Part shown: positions 41,133 through 51,050 of the stretch, one piece after another
Numbering within the stretch: position 1 is the stretch's first letter
How the letters are laid out: each line of letters begins with the position of its first letter
DNA from: Schistocerca nitens
Lineage: Eukaryota > Arthropoda > Insecta > Orthoptera > Acrididae
Reading direction: 5' to 3'
NCBI RefSeq assembly: GCF_023898315.1
Contig: NC_064619.1
Span: 479,177,376 to 479,241,375 of the forward strand
Length of the DNA: 64,000 nucleotides
Position numbers and translations under genes: made by a program
The notes under the pieces: generated by a model
Told to the model about the DNA's origin: nothing
Database searches by the model: none
What the model saw: the letters and a program-made list of their open reading frames with translations, nothing else

Positions 41133-42060
41133 TTTTCGTGAAGCCACAGGACGTAGTATTACGACTCAAACTATGCGCAGTAGGCTGCATGATACGCAAC
41201 TTCGACCCCGAAGTCCATGGCGAGGTGCATCTTTGCAACCACGACACCATACATGGGCCCAACAACATGCCAAATGGACTGCTGAGAATTGGCATCACGT
41301 TCTCTTCACCGATGAGTGTCGCATATGTCTTCAACCAGACGATATTCGGAGACGTGTTTGGAGGCAACCCGGTCAGGCTGAACGCCTTAGACACACTGTC
41401 CAGCAAGTGCCACAAGGTGGATGTACCTTGCTGTTTTGGGGTGGCATTATGTGGGGCCGACGTACGCCGCTGGTGGTCATGGAAAGCGCCGTAACGGCTG
41501 AACGAAACGTGAATGCCATCCTCCGACCGATAGTGCAACCATATCGGCAGCATATTGGCGAGGCATTCGTCTTTATGGACGACAATTCGCGCCCCCATCG
41601 TGCACATCCTGTGAATTACTTTCTTCAGGATAACGACATCGGTCGACTAGAGTGGCCAGCATGTTCTCCAGACATGAACCCTATCGAACATGCCTGGGAT
41701 AGATTGAAAAGGACTGTTTATGGACGACGTGACGCACCAACGACTCGGAGGGCTCTTCGCCGAATCGCCGTTGAGGTGTGGGACAATCTGGACCAACAGT
41801 GCCTTGATGAACATGTGGATAGTATGCCACGAGGAGTTGCATCAACGCAACTAGGTATTAGAGGTACCGGTGTGTACAGCAATCTGGACCACCACCTCTG
41901 AAGGTCTCGCTGTACGGTGATACAACATGCAATGTGTGGTTTTCATGAACAATAAAAAGGGCAGAAATAATGTTCATGTTGATGTCTATTCCAGTTTTCT
42001 GTAGAGGTTCCGGAACTCTCGGAACCTAGGTGACGCAAAACTTTTTTTGATGTGTGTATA

Positions 42061-43217
42061 TTGTGGTTGGATAGACAACAGCAATGACATAAAAGCAAAA
42101 GGTGTGACTTACTCCATGTGCTCCCACAACTAGAAGAAAAAAATATGTTGGATTAGTAGAAACAAGGCAAACACGAACACTTAAATTCGAAGCAAAAGTC
42201 ACGCCAGCCGTTGTAGTCATTGCATATGGCTTGGGAAGTCGCCACCTCACAACCAGTTCTGTAAAAATTGCAACATGTAAAATTAATACAGGATGTTCCC
42301 TCCCTCAACCTTTATGAAGGCTTGATCTCTGTTGGTAAGTCTTTCAATGGGAATCTGAATGTCTGTGGAGGAATGGCCATCCATTCTTCGTCTATGGCCG
42401 AAACCAGAGAAGGTAATGACGTTGGATGCTGACGTCAGTTGTTATTCTAACTAGTTGGCTAATGCTGAGTAACGACGTTTTCACGTTTTTGCTTGCTGTC
42501 TCATTATGGTGAGGGACAATAAGAGCAGAAAGACATGCTGCAATAGTATTAGTTGATCGCGCCATCAGAGGCACCAATATAATCACTGTAGTTTCTCTCA
42601 TCACCAAAGTAATTGAAACATGCACTATGCACTACTAACATAATCTGTACATTTTATTTGTTGTAATACAGGAAATAAGGCATTCCTTTGCTTCCATGTT
42701 ACAGAACTTGAAACACCTTGGCAGCACAGTGTGAACAATAAGACTGCGAGAGTTGGAGAAAGGGCGGCATTATCCAATACTGAGCACAAGACGTGTCAAT
42801 AATCAATTTAGAGCGGCAGTGCTGGTTCGTCTGAAAGACTGCAAGATATATCTGCCGTCAAGATTCTGGATCATCAGCGCTGCTGAATTCGACCTCCTGA
42901 ACAGTGGTAGTTGTGGTCATGCTATATTTAAGAGTACTTCGAAAATATTGATGTGTAATATTTTTGGGTTTAGCAAGAAAAATGACAGTTTCTGTTAAGA
43001 AAGTATCATGTAGTGGATCTATAAGCGATATTAATATTACTTCTTTAAAAGAAGGTGGTTGTGGCTCAGTGTTTAATTCGCAAGAGTGTTTCACGTATTA
43101 AGTCACTGATGATCCAAATGCTTTTTCAGAAGTGCAACCAAAGATAATACACTGTATCAGTATAAGAAAGTAGTTAATACATTTAGGATATATTACATTT
43201 AGGATATATTATTCATG
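42061..43217. other. unassigned stretch
   Basis: No gene is recognised. Near 42290-42420 the minus strand could be read as the C-terminus and end of an old DNA transposon, but the evidence is too weak to call. A GGATATATTAC direct repeat lies at 43187-43212. Confidence 0.35.
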
Positions 43218-43222
43218 GTGCG

Positions 43223-43720
43223 TGTGGTGTCACCGCCAGACACCACACTTGCTAGGTGGTAGCTTAAATCGGCCGCGGTCCATTAGTACATGTCGGACCC
43301 GCGTGTCGCCACTGTCAGGATCGCAGACCGAGCGCCACCACAAGGCAGGTCTCGAGAGACTGACTAGCACTCGCCCCAGTTGTACGACGACGTTGCTAGC
43401 GACTACACTGACGAAGCCTTTCTCTCATTTGCCGAGAGACAGTTAGAATAGCCTTCAGCTAAGTTAATGGCTACGACCTAGCAAGGCGCCATTTGTACCA
43501 TTGCATGTATCTCAAGATAGTCTCACTTGTCTCATCAAGATTGCTGTATACCAAAGGACGATATAAAAGTTAAGTGTTCTAGTAGCTACGTTCTTTTCTT
43601 TATCACATTCATTACGAATCCTGTTTCAGACCTCACTCCATCCTTCGTGAGTTAGCGCGTGCATCTTGGCCGCCTCTTTCAATTAGTGTACGTAGTGTTG
43701 GCAAGTCTGCCGACACTACA
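43223..43720 (+). repeat. solo LTR with 5-bp duplication
   Basis: 498 bases starting TGTGGTGTCACCGCCAGACA and ending GTCTGCCGACACTACA. The termini are short inverted repeats (TGTGGTGTC and GACACTACA). The duplication GTGCG is perfect (43218-43222, 43721-43725). A TATA-like ATATAAAA lies at 43561. There is no internal retroelement, so this is the product of LTR-LTR recombination. I recall this LTR as common in Schistocerca. Confidence 0.92.
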
Positions 43721-43725
43721 GTGCG

Positions 43726-44047
43726 TACAGTTTGCCAGCAGAAAGCAATTTACTACCGTTTCGATTTTATTAAGGCAGAAATAGTAGTCAAAAGTTGCCT
43801 GTATAGTGGAGTAGTCTCAAATATTTACTCAAATTAGAACAACCTACGGTTTTCAGTCGATGATATTTTGAAAGGTGTGTAAGACAAAGTAGAATGTGCA
43901 AAACCAATTGTGTTTGACAGCATAAAATGTCAAAGTTCCCTGTGAATTTTCTTTATAATAAAATTTGTATCACATAGAAAATGCAAACAACCCTGTCGGA
44001 GAAACATCCGCAACTGAGCATTATACTAGAGATTGAAAATATCGCTA
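43726..44047. other. unassigned AT-rich stretch
   Basis: No feature is recognised between the solo LTR and the inverted repeat. Confidence 0.35.
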
Positions 44048-44285
44048 CAATTTTAAGGTTCTTTTATTTAGGACACGAATACGCCCATCTTCAGGTTTCG
44101 TGACTTGGTGCTGTGACTCCGAGCGCCGCGGTGGACGAGTACAAGACGCGGTGTGCTACCTGCGAGCGCAGAGCATGGAGTGCCGAGTCTCAGCACCAAT
44201 TTACGACACCTGCAGATAGGCGTATAAGAGCCCGAAACAGGTCGTGTCCTAAATAAAAGATCCTTACAACTGTAACGGTATTTTC
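44048..44285. repeat. inverted repeat with ribozyme-like arms, probably Penelope-related
   Basis: The left arm (about 44051-44115) and right arm (about 44187-44280) are inverted relatives. Each contains a GTGTCCTAAATAAAAG-like motif and a GGCGTAT motif; CAGCACCAA-like sequence borders the centre. The unique middle is GC-rich. The right arm holds a nearly complete hammerhead-like core; the left arm holds a decayed one on the minus strand. Confidence 0.65.
44205..44248 (+). ncRNA. hammerhead-ribozyme-like motif
   Basis: Order on the plus strand: stem I strand GACAC (44205-44209), core CTGCAGA (44210-44216, one base away from CUGANGA), short stem II around GGC/GCC with loop GTATAAGA, the conserved GAAA (44234-44237), a tiny stem III (AC...GT), the cleavage triplet GTC (44241-44243) and stem I partner GTGTC (44244-44248). 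This is the compact type I layout known from Penelope-like elements, and a Penelope-like element lies just downstream. The fourth core base is C where A is needed, so this copy may be inactive. Confidence 0.5.
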
Positions 44286-44732
44286 AACCTCTGAAATAGG
44301 AAATACTTGCAAATGTTCTTTAAAATCATATTAATTTTGTCACGGATCAGATTTCGGCTTCTTAGGACATCTCAGGTGACAACTGTTGGCCCTACGTCTT
44401 TTCAATGGGTCGGTTCTTTTTCTTAAACCCTGCACAATAACCTAATTCGTGGTCACCAATAATAATTCAGCAATATGTATATTTGTCAGTGTTGTGGAGA
44501 ACAATGTAATGGATCGGGAAAAATGTTTCTCTATCTTCAATATAACGCTCATAATACTTACGTTGTATTTGTTGAAATTTCTGTTAAAACACATATATAA
44601 TTTGCAGTTAAATAATGAAACTATAGTCAGACAGCACATATGTGACGTTTTATGCTTTCACGTCGAATCTGTTGAAAATACACTTCTCGGGTTTGCCGAT
44701 GGAGCGTATTGTGGTACTCGCACAATATATCA

Positions 44733-44912
44733 TCGATGCAACTGCTAGACATCATCAGATGGTGGTAGCTGCTGCTGTCACTGCTGCAAGGTGTCACTGA
44801 TGATAATCACGCGGCGGCGTCGAAATTTATCATGCAGGGAGCAGGCAATAAGCGTGCGAGGGAAGACGTTCGTAGTTGGAGGAAAGCGGCGCTCTTGGTG
44901 CCCTCTGCAGGA
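44733..44912 (+). repeat. Penelope terminal repeat copy, inverted relative to the other
   Basis: The plus strand reads CATCGATGCAACTGCTAGAC and onward to a segment like GTTGGAGGAAAG. The reverse complement of 47398-47570 gives a close match in the same order, so the two copies form an inverted pair around the Penelope coding region. Confidence 0.75.
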
Positions 44913-44939
44913 AGCCGCAGAAAAGTCATCCGCGCGTGC

Positions 44940-45482
44940 ACTATGAGCAATGGTTGTACTGCCGGACGCTACTGTGGTCAAAGGCTGTTTTAAATCTCAG
45001 AAATGTCGGAAGTTCTTGTTTTCCCTGTTTTGATTTAATGGCAGCCAGTGCTGGATTCCGGGTGGCGCTTAGTTGAAAACCTGGATCCCTGTTGATAAGA
45101 TTGTCCGCCGTACGGATATATGTGGCCTTCTTAACAGAGTCCCAGAAAGATGACGCTGGGGATAAAATTTCAGTCTTTTCGTAAAATATACGATGTTCCG
45201 TGTCCAGGCAATGTTCCACTACTGCAGATTTATCAGGTTGCTCCAGGCGTTATGACGATGGTGTTCGATGCAATGTTCTTCCACGGTTCGGTATGCCTGT
45301 TCAACATGAGATTTTTCACGTTGGCATTGGATTTTATACACGCCACATTTCCTGAGGCCAAGGTCGTCTTTGCGCGGGCATAATAAATTCCTCAATTTTG
45401 CTGGTGGCCGAAAAACACAACTGATATCGTGCCTTTTGAGGATTCTTTCTATTCTTGAAGACATGCCGCCAAAATAGGGCAA
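44940..45482 (-). pseudogene. Penelope GIY-YIG endonuclease region
   Basis: The frame 45482-45219 starts PYFGGMSSRIERILKRHDIS and includes LRKCGVYKIQCQ, the first half of a GIY-YIG domain. The second half of the motif is degraded: where a YVG/YIG is expected the sequence reads HVE. A frameshift near 45225 leads into SAVVEHCLDTEHRIFYEKTE, which continues to 44941. In Penelope elements this domain makes the nick that primes reverse transcription. Confidence 0.8.
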
Positions 45483-45667
45483 AACCTCTTCTGCAGTGGG
45501 TGCCGGCGCATCTTCATTTACACCCCCGCTTCGAGTTTGCTTAGAACGGAAAGCATGGCGTATCTGCCTATAGGAATAGCCATTTTGTTCTTATGAAATT
45601 ACAAAAACATCCAGGCCTTTAGCTGCTTACAGGCGTTGATAAATACCAAAGGGGACAGTTGAAAATG

Positions 45668-45745
45668 TGTGCCCTGAGCGGGACTCGGAACCGTGATCTC
45701 CTGCATGCATGGCACACGCTCTATCCGTCTGAGCCACCGAGGACA
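45668..45745 (-). repeat. tRNA-like module within SINE C
   Basis: The minus strand can fold as a cloverleaf. The acceptor stem TGTCCTC/GGGCACA has one mismatch, the D arm is GCTC/GAGC, the anticodon loop reads CATGCAT, and the T arm contains GGTTCCGAGTCCC. The anticodon stem has mismatches. It is repeat-embedded and not an independent tRNA gene. Confidence 0.6.
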
Positions 45746-45958
45746 CAGAGGATAGTGCGACTGCAGGGACTTATGTCTGGCACGCTCCCCGTAAGACCCA
45801 CATTCCCAACTTACTGTCCACACACTAAATTCTTAGTGCCCCTGCCCACAATACTCATTACTTGCGGCAGTCAATCTATCGATTCCCGTAAGAGAAGAGT
45901 TCGGGCAATGTGAGTGCTTCCGCACTGATGATGATTGGCCGGTAAGCCTTATCTGCAT

Positions 45959-46010
45959 GAAGATGGTATCTGTTCTTTCGGACATATACGAAAGAACAGA
46001 TACCATCTTC
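45959..46010. repeat. perfect 22-bp inverted repeat, 8-base loop
   Basis: Arms 45959-45980 and 45989-46010 are exact reverse complements (each contains GGTATCTGTTCTTTCG or its complement); the spacer is GACATATA. Confidence 0.97.
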
Positions 46011-46026
46011 ATATATTCTGTTCTTA

Positions 46027-46106
46027 GGTGCTGTAGCTCACCAGGCAGACTGTCGGCATCCGAGAGCACATGTGCTCTATGCACCAAATAGCGTAAGACG
46101 CTACCG
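46027..46106 (-). pseudogene. Penelope RT C-terminal fragment between insertions
   Basis: Minus-strand translation VLRYLVHRAHVLSDADSLPG then ELQHLRTEY fits the region after the Penelope RT core. It is bordered by the solo LTR at one side and the tRNA-bearing repeat at the other. Confidence 0.7.
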
Positions 46107-46803
46107 TGAAACGTCCCCTTAGAAAAATTAGTAAATTACTGTGCTGGTAAACCCCTTACGTTATTTGATTTTCAAACAGCTGAGCAAAACTGAACGTACT
46201 CAGACATTTCTCTCTTTACTTATTCTGATCATCACTAAACTGACACACAATATTTTTAGCGCAACGCAATCTGACTGTTAATAACTCCTACAAAAGAACG
46301 GCCCTGGCTAACAATAACCTATACCTTTCATGAATAACTTACCTCACAAAAATCTTCGTTACTCGAACTACTGCAATACAGCGAGCGCCAATACTGCCAG
46401 CTAAATAAAAGATTCTAACTACTGATGGCACTAACTACTGATAGGCATACTTAGCAAATGAAAGATTTTGATAGAGAACAAACAATGTATTTACCTTAAT
46501 AGTGTTCAAAAGTCATTTTATATATATATATATATATATATATCAGTTCATGACATCCAGTCTTACAAATTTACTCTCTCTGATGGACACACGTCCAAAT
46601 CATCCGCTCTCAAAACTCCGCCATCTCTCCCCCCACATCCACCACTGCTGGCGGCTCACCTCCAACTGCGCAACGCTACGCGCTGTTAACAGCCAACTGC
46701 CCACTACAATAGAGAAAATTTCAACAATGCCAACCAGCCAGTGATTTTCATACAGAGCGCTACGTGGCGTTACCAATATAAAAACCTAAACAGCCTACTT
46801 ACA
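46107..46803 (-). repeat. solo LTR (minus) inside the Penelope RT, 4-bp duplication
   Basis: 697 bases. On the minus strand it starts TGTAAGTAGGCTGTTTAGG and ends GGGGACGTTTCA. Duplication ACCG at 46103-46106 and 46804-46807. It contains a (TA)n run at 46518-46543. I recall it as an abundant gypsy-type LTR in Schistocerca. No internal region is left. Confidence 0.92.
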
Positions 46804-46806
46804 ACC

Positions 46807-47421
46807 GCGTTGAGCAGGGTGATGACAACTTGTGGCCTGCAAATATATTTCTGTATGAGTTCATTTGCGATAGACGCTGTGTCCCAGTGTACCATCAGCT
46901 TTTCTTCTGACTATGACATCCAGGAATGTTAAAATGCCATACCTTTCCACTTCTGTTGTGAATTGTATATTAGGATGGAGCGAGTTCAGAGCCGGAGAAA
47001 CACAGGAAATGTCTCTATTCCGTGGGGCCACACCACAAAAGTGTCGTCTATATACCGCCAGAAGCAGGAATATTTGAGACTTCCCAACTGCAGTGCTTTT
47101 TCCTCAGTCTTCCATAAAATAGTTGGCCACCATGGGAGACAGAGGACCTCCTATCGCGACACCATCCACTTGTTCAAAATACTGGCCATTTAATAAGAGA
47201 TAAGTTAAGATAAGCACATGTTTAAATAATGCCACAACGTCTTTCTCAAACTGGCTGCTGATAAGATCTAACGAGTCTTGGAGAGGTACTTCCGTAAATA
47301 AAGATAAAACGTCAAAGCTAACCAAAATATCCGACGCTTGTAGCTTAAGTGTCTTGAGGCGTCCCATGAAGTCCTCTGAATTACGGATATGGTGATCACC
47401 AGGCGCGCCACTTTCCTCCAA
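46807..47421 (-). pseudogene. Penelope reverse transcriptase fragment
   Basis: From 47421 on the minus strand: ILVSFDVLSLFTEVPLQDSL (motif A, Asp kept), VDGVAIGGPLSPMVANYFME (motif B), then, after stops and a frame change, a motif C region in which the expected YIDD reads YRRH, and NIQFTTEVERYGILTFLDVI. The expected palm N-terminus is missing; the frame begins right after the terminal repeat. Confidence 0.8.
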
Positions 47422-47570
47422 CTATCAGCGTCTTCCCGCGCACGCGTATTGCCTGCTCCCGGAAGTATAAATTCCGACTCCGCAGACCGATTATCATTAG
47501 CCGCACCTTGCAGCAATGACAGCAGCAGCTACCACCACCTGACGATGTCGAGCAGTTGCATCGATAAAAT
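47398..47570 (-). repeat. Penelope terminal repeat, upstream copy
   Basis: The reverse complement starts near ATCGATGCAACTGCTCGACA and runs into the RT frame. It matches 44733-44912 in inverted orientation. Confidence 0.75.
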
Positions 47571-47877
47571 ATTTTGCGAGTTACACAATACGATCCAGCG
47601 GCAAACGCGAGAAGTGTATTTGAGACAGGACGTAGTTTATAATCTTTTCTCAGTCTTGATTGTTCGCGAAGTATCCTAGTAGACCAGTCAACTTTCGGGT
47701 ATTCTTATTGCCCTAGCAGACAAATTGTAAGACACTGTTAAAGACAACACAGCAGCTGTTCTGTAAGTTATCCGTTAGTTTACACTACACGGAAATCATT
47801 GACGCGAAGTCCAGTGCAGGATATTGTAAATTCTGTTTGTTAGAGTTTAATACACTTAACAAACTTAAATTAGTACA
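47571..47877. other. unassigned spacer
   Basis: Nothing recognised between the Penelope element and the next LINE fragment. Confidence 0.35.
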
Positions 47878-48330
47878 ATGAATAATCTGTTCAAGACTCA
47901 CAAGAGTAGGAGGTACACTTGGAAAAGGCTGGGAGATAGAGGAAGATTTCAGTTGCATTACATCATGGTCAGGCAGAGATTACGAATTCAGATATTTTGT
48001 AAGGCATACCCAGGAGCAGATATAGACTCAGATCACAATTTACGAATGATGAAGAGTAGGATGAAGTTCGAGAGGCTAGTCAGGAAGAGTAAGTGCCTAT
48101 AGAAGTGGAATCGGAAGTACTAAGGAATGAAGAGCTACACTTGAAGTTCTCTAAGGCTGTAGGAACTGCTATAAGGAATAGCCCAGTTAGCAGTTCAGAT
48201 GAAGAGAAATGGACATCTCTGAAACGGCAATCACAGAAGTTGGAAAGAAAAAGATGGGTACGAAGAAGGTAACTATGAAGAAACCATGGTTAACAGAAGA
48301 AATACTTCAGCTGAAATATTGTACGATTGT
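47878..48330 (+). pseudogene. RTE-like LINE endonuclease/linker fragment
   Basis: The plus strand reads NNLFKTHKSRRYTWKRLGDR then YPGADIDSDHNLRMMKSRMK, the C-terminal end of the CFDP2-like endonuclease, with SDH retained. A linker follows in another frame (PWLTEEILQLKY-like at about 48285-48320). It belongs to the same lineage as 16482-20370, on the opposite strand. Confidence 0.7.
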
Positions 48331-48344
48331 GAAATGATCACAGT

Positions 48345-48650
48345 TCATCACATCTGCCATTTATCGAGTACGCTGATATGGATCATTGAAGATAAATTCC
48401 TTTAAACCATCTTCGTCAAACCGCGAAGGCCTTCGTGAACGTGGAGAATCGATAATGTCAAAATGACGCTCCTTAAAACGAGAAAAGCATTTTCTTGTGT
48501 TGCTCGTTCCAATGGATTTATCCCTCTACATGGTGCAAATGTTTCTGGCTACTTCCACGGCTGTTACCGCTCTATGGACCCGATTTCTTCACTTGGCACT
48601 CCATTTTTAGCGTACGCAGCTCCACTATGGCCATATGACAAAATGACATA
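48345..48650 (-). pseudogene. mariner transposase N-terminal fragment
   Basis: Minus-strand pieces in different frames resemble a mariner HTH region: GAAYAKNGVPSEEIGSIER, then HFDIIDSPRSRRPSRFDEDG and a segment like YQRTR. Frameshifts separate them. No catalytic core follows. Confidence 0.5.
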
Positions 48651-49021
48651 TTCTATACTAAAATAGCAACAGTAAATTACACATAACAAATGATAATCGA
48701 TAAATGAACCCATAGCAACTGGAATACCAACATGCAAAACAAAAACACTATGAATTTATGCACCAACTTAATACTTTACGTTCCTCCAGGATGTAGAAGA
48801 TGTCAGTACACCAAAGTACATAATAAATATTTACAAAGAACAACAAACGTGCTAATGTATGTTGCACAAATCCCAAGCGAAATGGTCCAATTGAAAGTGG
48901 AATAAACCGAAGAATCTTACACTTATTTTGATTTTAAACTTAATGAGAAAACAAGTAAATGTTCAATACAGTGAAGTATATATGATAATATTTAGTTTTT
49001 TGTAGTCATGCTTCATCAAAA

Positions 49022-49278
49022 TAGAAGACGGAAGGAAGATTAGTGTTTAAAGTCCCGTCGAAAATGAGGTCATTACAGACGGAGTACAAACTCATATTAT
49101 GGAAGAACGAGGACGAAAATCGGTCTTCCCATTAAAAGGAATCATCACAGCATTTGCCTTAAGCGATTTTGAAAAAAATCACGAAAAACTAAATCTAGAG
49201 AGCAGGACGGGGATTTGAACCGTCGTCCCCTCAAATGTGAGACAAGTGTTCTGACTACTGCGCAGCCTTGCTTGGTCT
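49022..49278 (-). repeat. SINE B copy 2 (diverged, minus strand)
   Basis: Shares with SINE B the tail AGTGTTTAAAGTCCCGTCG, the body GCATTTGCCTTAAGCGAT and the B-box-like region GATTTGAACCGTCGTC. Head near 49275. Confidence 0.8.
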
Positions 49279-49486
49279 GAGTCTGTATGGAAGTCAGACT
49301 GAAGGTAAAATTGGTATTATTTGATATTATTAGTAACATACATTGCTTGACAGTTACTAAGGATCAACTGACACTTGCTAAAAAAACAACTGCCTATTGT
49401 TACGGAACAATCTACAATTTCTACGGAACATCCGACCAACGGTATTAAAAGAAAATATAGAGGGCGGGATGTATTTGCAACAAAGC

Positions 49487-50097
49487 CTATACACGAACGC
49501 TCTGTATGCGTTCAACTGTTCATGCAGATCAATGTTTGACGAAGGTTTTTGTGCAACCGATTAGTGCGACCTTCATGTGGTACGGCAACACGACTGCAAG
49601 ACATCAGCCTATACACGAACGCTCTGTACGCGTTCAACTGTTGATGCAGATCAATGTTTCAGGAAGGTTTTTGTGCAACCGATTAGTGCGACCTCCATGT
49701 GGTACGGCAACACGACTGCAAGACATCAGCCTATACACGAACGCTCTGTATGCGTTCAACTGTTCATGCAGATCAATGTTTGACGAAGGTTTTTGTGCAA
49801 CCGATTAGTGCGACCTCCATGTGGTACGGCAACACGACTGCAAGACATCAGCCTATACACGAACGCTCTGTATGCGTTCAACTGTTCATGCAGATCAATG
49901 TTTGAGGAAGGTTTTTGTGCAACCGATTAGTGCGACCTTCATGTGGTACGGCAACACGACTGCAAGACATCAGCCTATACACGAACGCTCTGTATGCGTT
50001 CAACTGTTCATGCAGATCAATGTTTGAGGAAGGTTTTTGTGCAACCGATTAGTGCGACCTTCATGTGGTACGGCAACACGACTGCAAGACATCACTT
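49487..50097 (+). repeat. 122-bp tandem array, five units
   Basis: Units start near 49487, 49609, 49731, 49853 and 49975 with a period of exactly 122 bases; each carries GTGGTACGGCAACACGACTG. Units differ at a few bases only (for example TTTGACGAAGG against TTTGAGGAAGG). The last unit ends at the start of a Tc1-like transposase remnant. Confidence 0.97.
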
Positions 50098-50578
50098 GAG
50101 TGCTCACTATTGTGGACTAGCAGCTGGAAGGCTCGAAGCCGGTGAAAGTGTCACTAGTGTGTTCACAGTAATAGGTGTGTCCAAAAGTGTCACGTCGCGG
50201 TTAAAAAAGGTTGCTGAAGGTGGAAATGCTATGTGAAAGCATGCCGGTGGCCGTAGATCCACCATAACACCGTAAAAGAGTTGATACACAGTACCGAAAA
50301 GGAACAGATATCTCTTGCTCCTAGGCATATCGCTGCAGACACTGCAAGCGCTACCAGTATACCGGTCTCTGCCAGAAGTATTTTGCAGCGATTACATCGG
50401 GGTGGTATATATGCTTGGAAGCCTGTTAAATTCATCCCATTTCAAGTAAATCATCATAAAGACTTTGTTGGTGTAAGGAGGATATTGTTTGGGGTCTGCA
50501 ACTCAGTGATGTTCTCTGACGAATCCCCCTTCACTGTGACGAGTGATTCTGATCACAAATTAGTGCAGAGAGAGAAAG

Positions 50579-50611
<33 letters not shown>

Positions 50612-51050
50612 GTGGGAGGTGGGGAAACATTTTACGCAGCACAGAATGTTCATAACGTCATCGGTATGGCTGGCTCGGTGTTACGGTGTGTGCAGACACT
50701 ACGCACACTGGGCGAAGACTGCTGCATATTTTTGGGCAAGGTACCATCACAGCACAGCGATATAGCAAGGAGATTACACTGGATCTGTCCATCTGTTTAG
50801 GAGTGCTGCAGGTCCCGACTTTCTGTTTATGGGCGAGGATGCTCGCAGGGACAGGACCGTTGAGATGTCTGACACACTGGAAACTGAAGATGTTGAACGT
50901 ATGGAATGACCTGTATATTCCCCAACAGAGCACACCTGCAATGATTTAGACCGAATGATTTGGACCGAACACCTCCTGCACGAACCGCGCAAGAACTGAA
51001 AACCGCCTTGAGAGAAGAGTGGAAGGTATATTCCGTACAGAGAGTATATT
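50090..51050 (+). pseudogene. Tc1-like transposase pseudogene
   Basis: Pieces in order: HTH (GRLEAGESVTSVFTVIGVSK, 50125-50195), second HTH (LAPRHIAADTASATSIPVSA, 50311-50370), D1 in VMFSDESPFTVTSDSDH (50506-50560), a GA microsatellite at 50565-50612, then GTITAQRYSKEITLDL (50740-50790) in another frame. The D2/E part is decayed and the C-terminus is traceable to about 51050. The upstream 122-bp array may be derived from this element's leader. Confidence 0.75.
50565..50612. repeat. (GA)n microsatellite within transposase remnant
   Basis: About 22 GA-type units with one AGAG interruption, located just after the first catalytic block. Confidence 0.9.

Larger units (their letters stand above)
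40451..41901 (+). pseudogene. Tc1-like transposase (DD34E), interrupted by a SINE
   Basis: ATG 40451 starts MPRLSIPRFDRARIVTLCQ. A short near-duplication of TATGTGCCAA at about 40499-40518 shifts the frame, and the HTH continues as EGLSTREVSRCLGVNQSDVV. The frame is cut by the SINE at 40740 and resumes at 41145 (GRSITTQTMRSRLHDTQLRP). The catalytic core is intact to the end: D1 in LFTDECRICL, D2 in VFMDDNSRPHRA, E in MNPIEHAWDR, with 34 residues between D2 and E, and a stop at 41899-41901. Apart from the one frameshift and the insertion, the gene is well preserved. Confidence 0.9.
40205..42060 (+). mobile_element. Tc1-type transposon carrying nested SINEs
   Basis: Left end ATACACCCATCAAAGTTTTG; right end, inverted, TATACACACATCAAAAAAAG then GTTTTGCGTCACC. 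The ends are imperfect but clearly paired. It encodes a Tc1-like transposase interrupted at 40740-41132 by a SINE. Without the insertion the element would be about 1.45 kb. Confidence 0.8.
45594..46018 (-). repeat. SINE C-like element: 5' hairpin, 3' tRNA-like module
   Basis: 425 bases bounded by the 8-bp duplication TGTTCTTA (45586-45593, 46019-46026), inserted in the Penelope coding region. On the minus strand it begins with a perfect hairpin (45959-46010), continues through about 200 bases of unique sequence, and has a tRNA-like module near its 3' end (45668-45745). Unlike ordinary tRNA-derived SINEs, the promoter-like part is at the wrong end. Confidence 0.75.
44733..47570 (-). mobile_element. 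Penelope-like element, minus strand, with two later insertions
   Basis: Minus-strand order: terminal repeat (47570-47398), RT (47421-46807), RT C-terminal part (46106-46027), linker (45593-45480), GIY-YIG endonuclease (45482-44940), and a second terminal-repeat copy in opposite orientation (44733-44912). A solo LTR (46107-46803) and a tRNA-bearing repeat (45594-46018) interrupt it. The RT lacks its N-terminal part, which fits 5' truncation as often seen in this class. Confidence 0.8.

Noticed and set aside
42290-42420. possible end of an old Tc1-like element on the minus strand
   Set aside because: A weak similarity by eye to a transposase C-terminus and a TACAGGATGTTCC-like end, but no second end or catalytic block was found.
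45668-45745. possible functional tRNA gene
   Set aside because: It lies inside a mobile repeat with target-site duplications, the acceptor and anticodon stems have mismatches, and no terminator run follows at the right place.
49487-50097. possible CRISPR-like array
   Set aside because: The repeat is a contiguous 122-bp tandem unit without unique spacers, in an animal genome.
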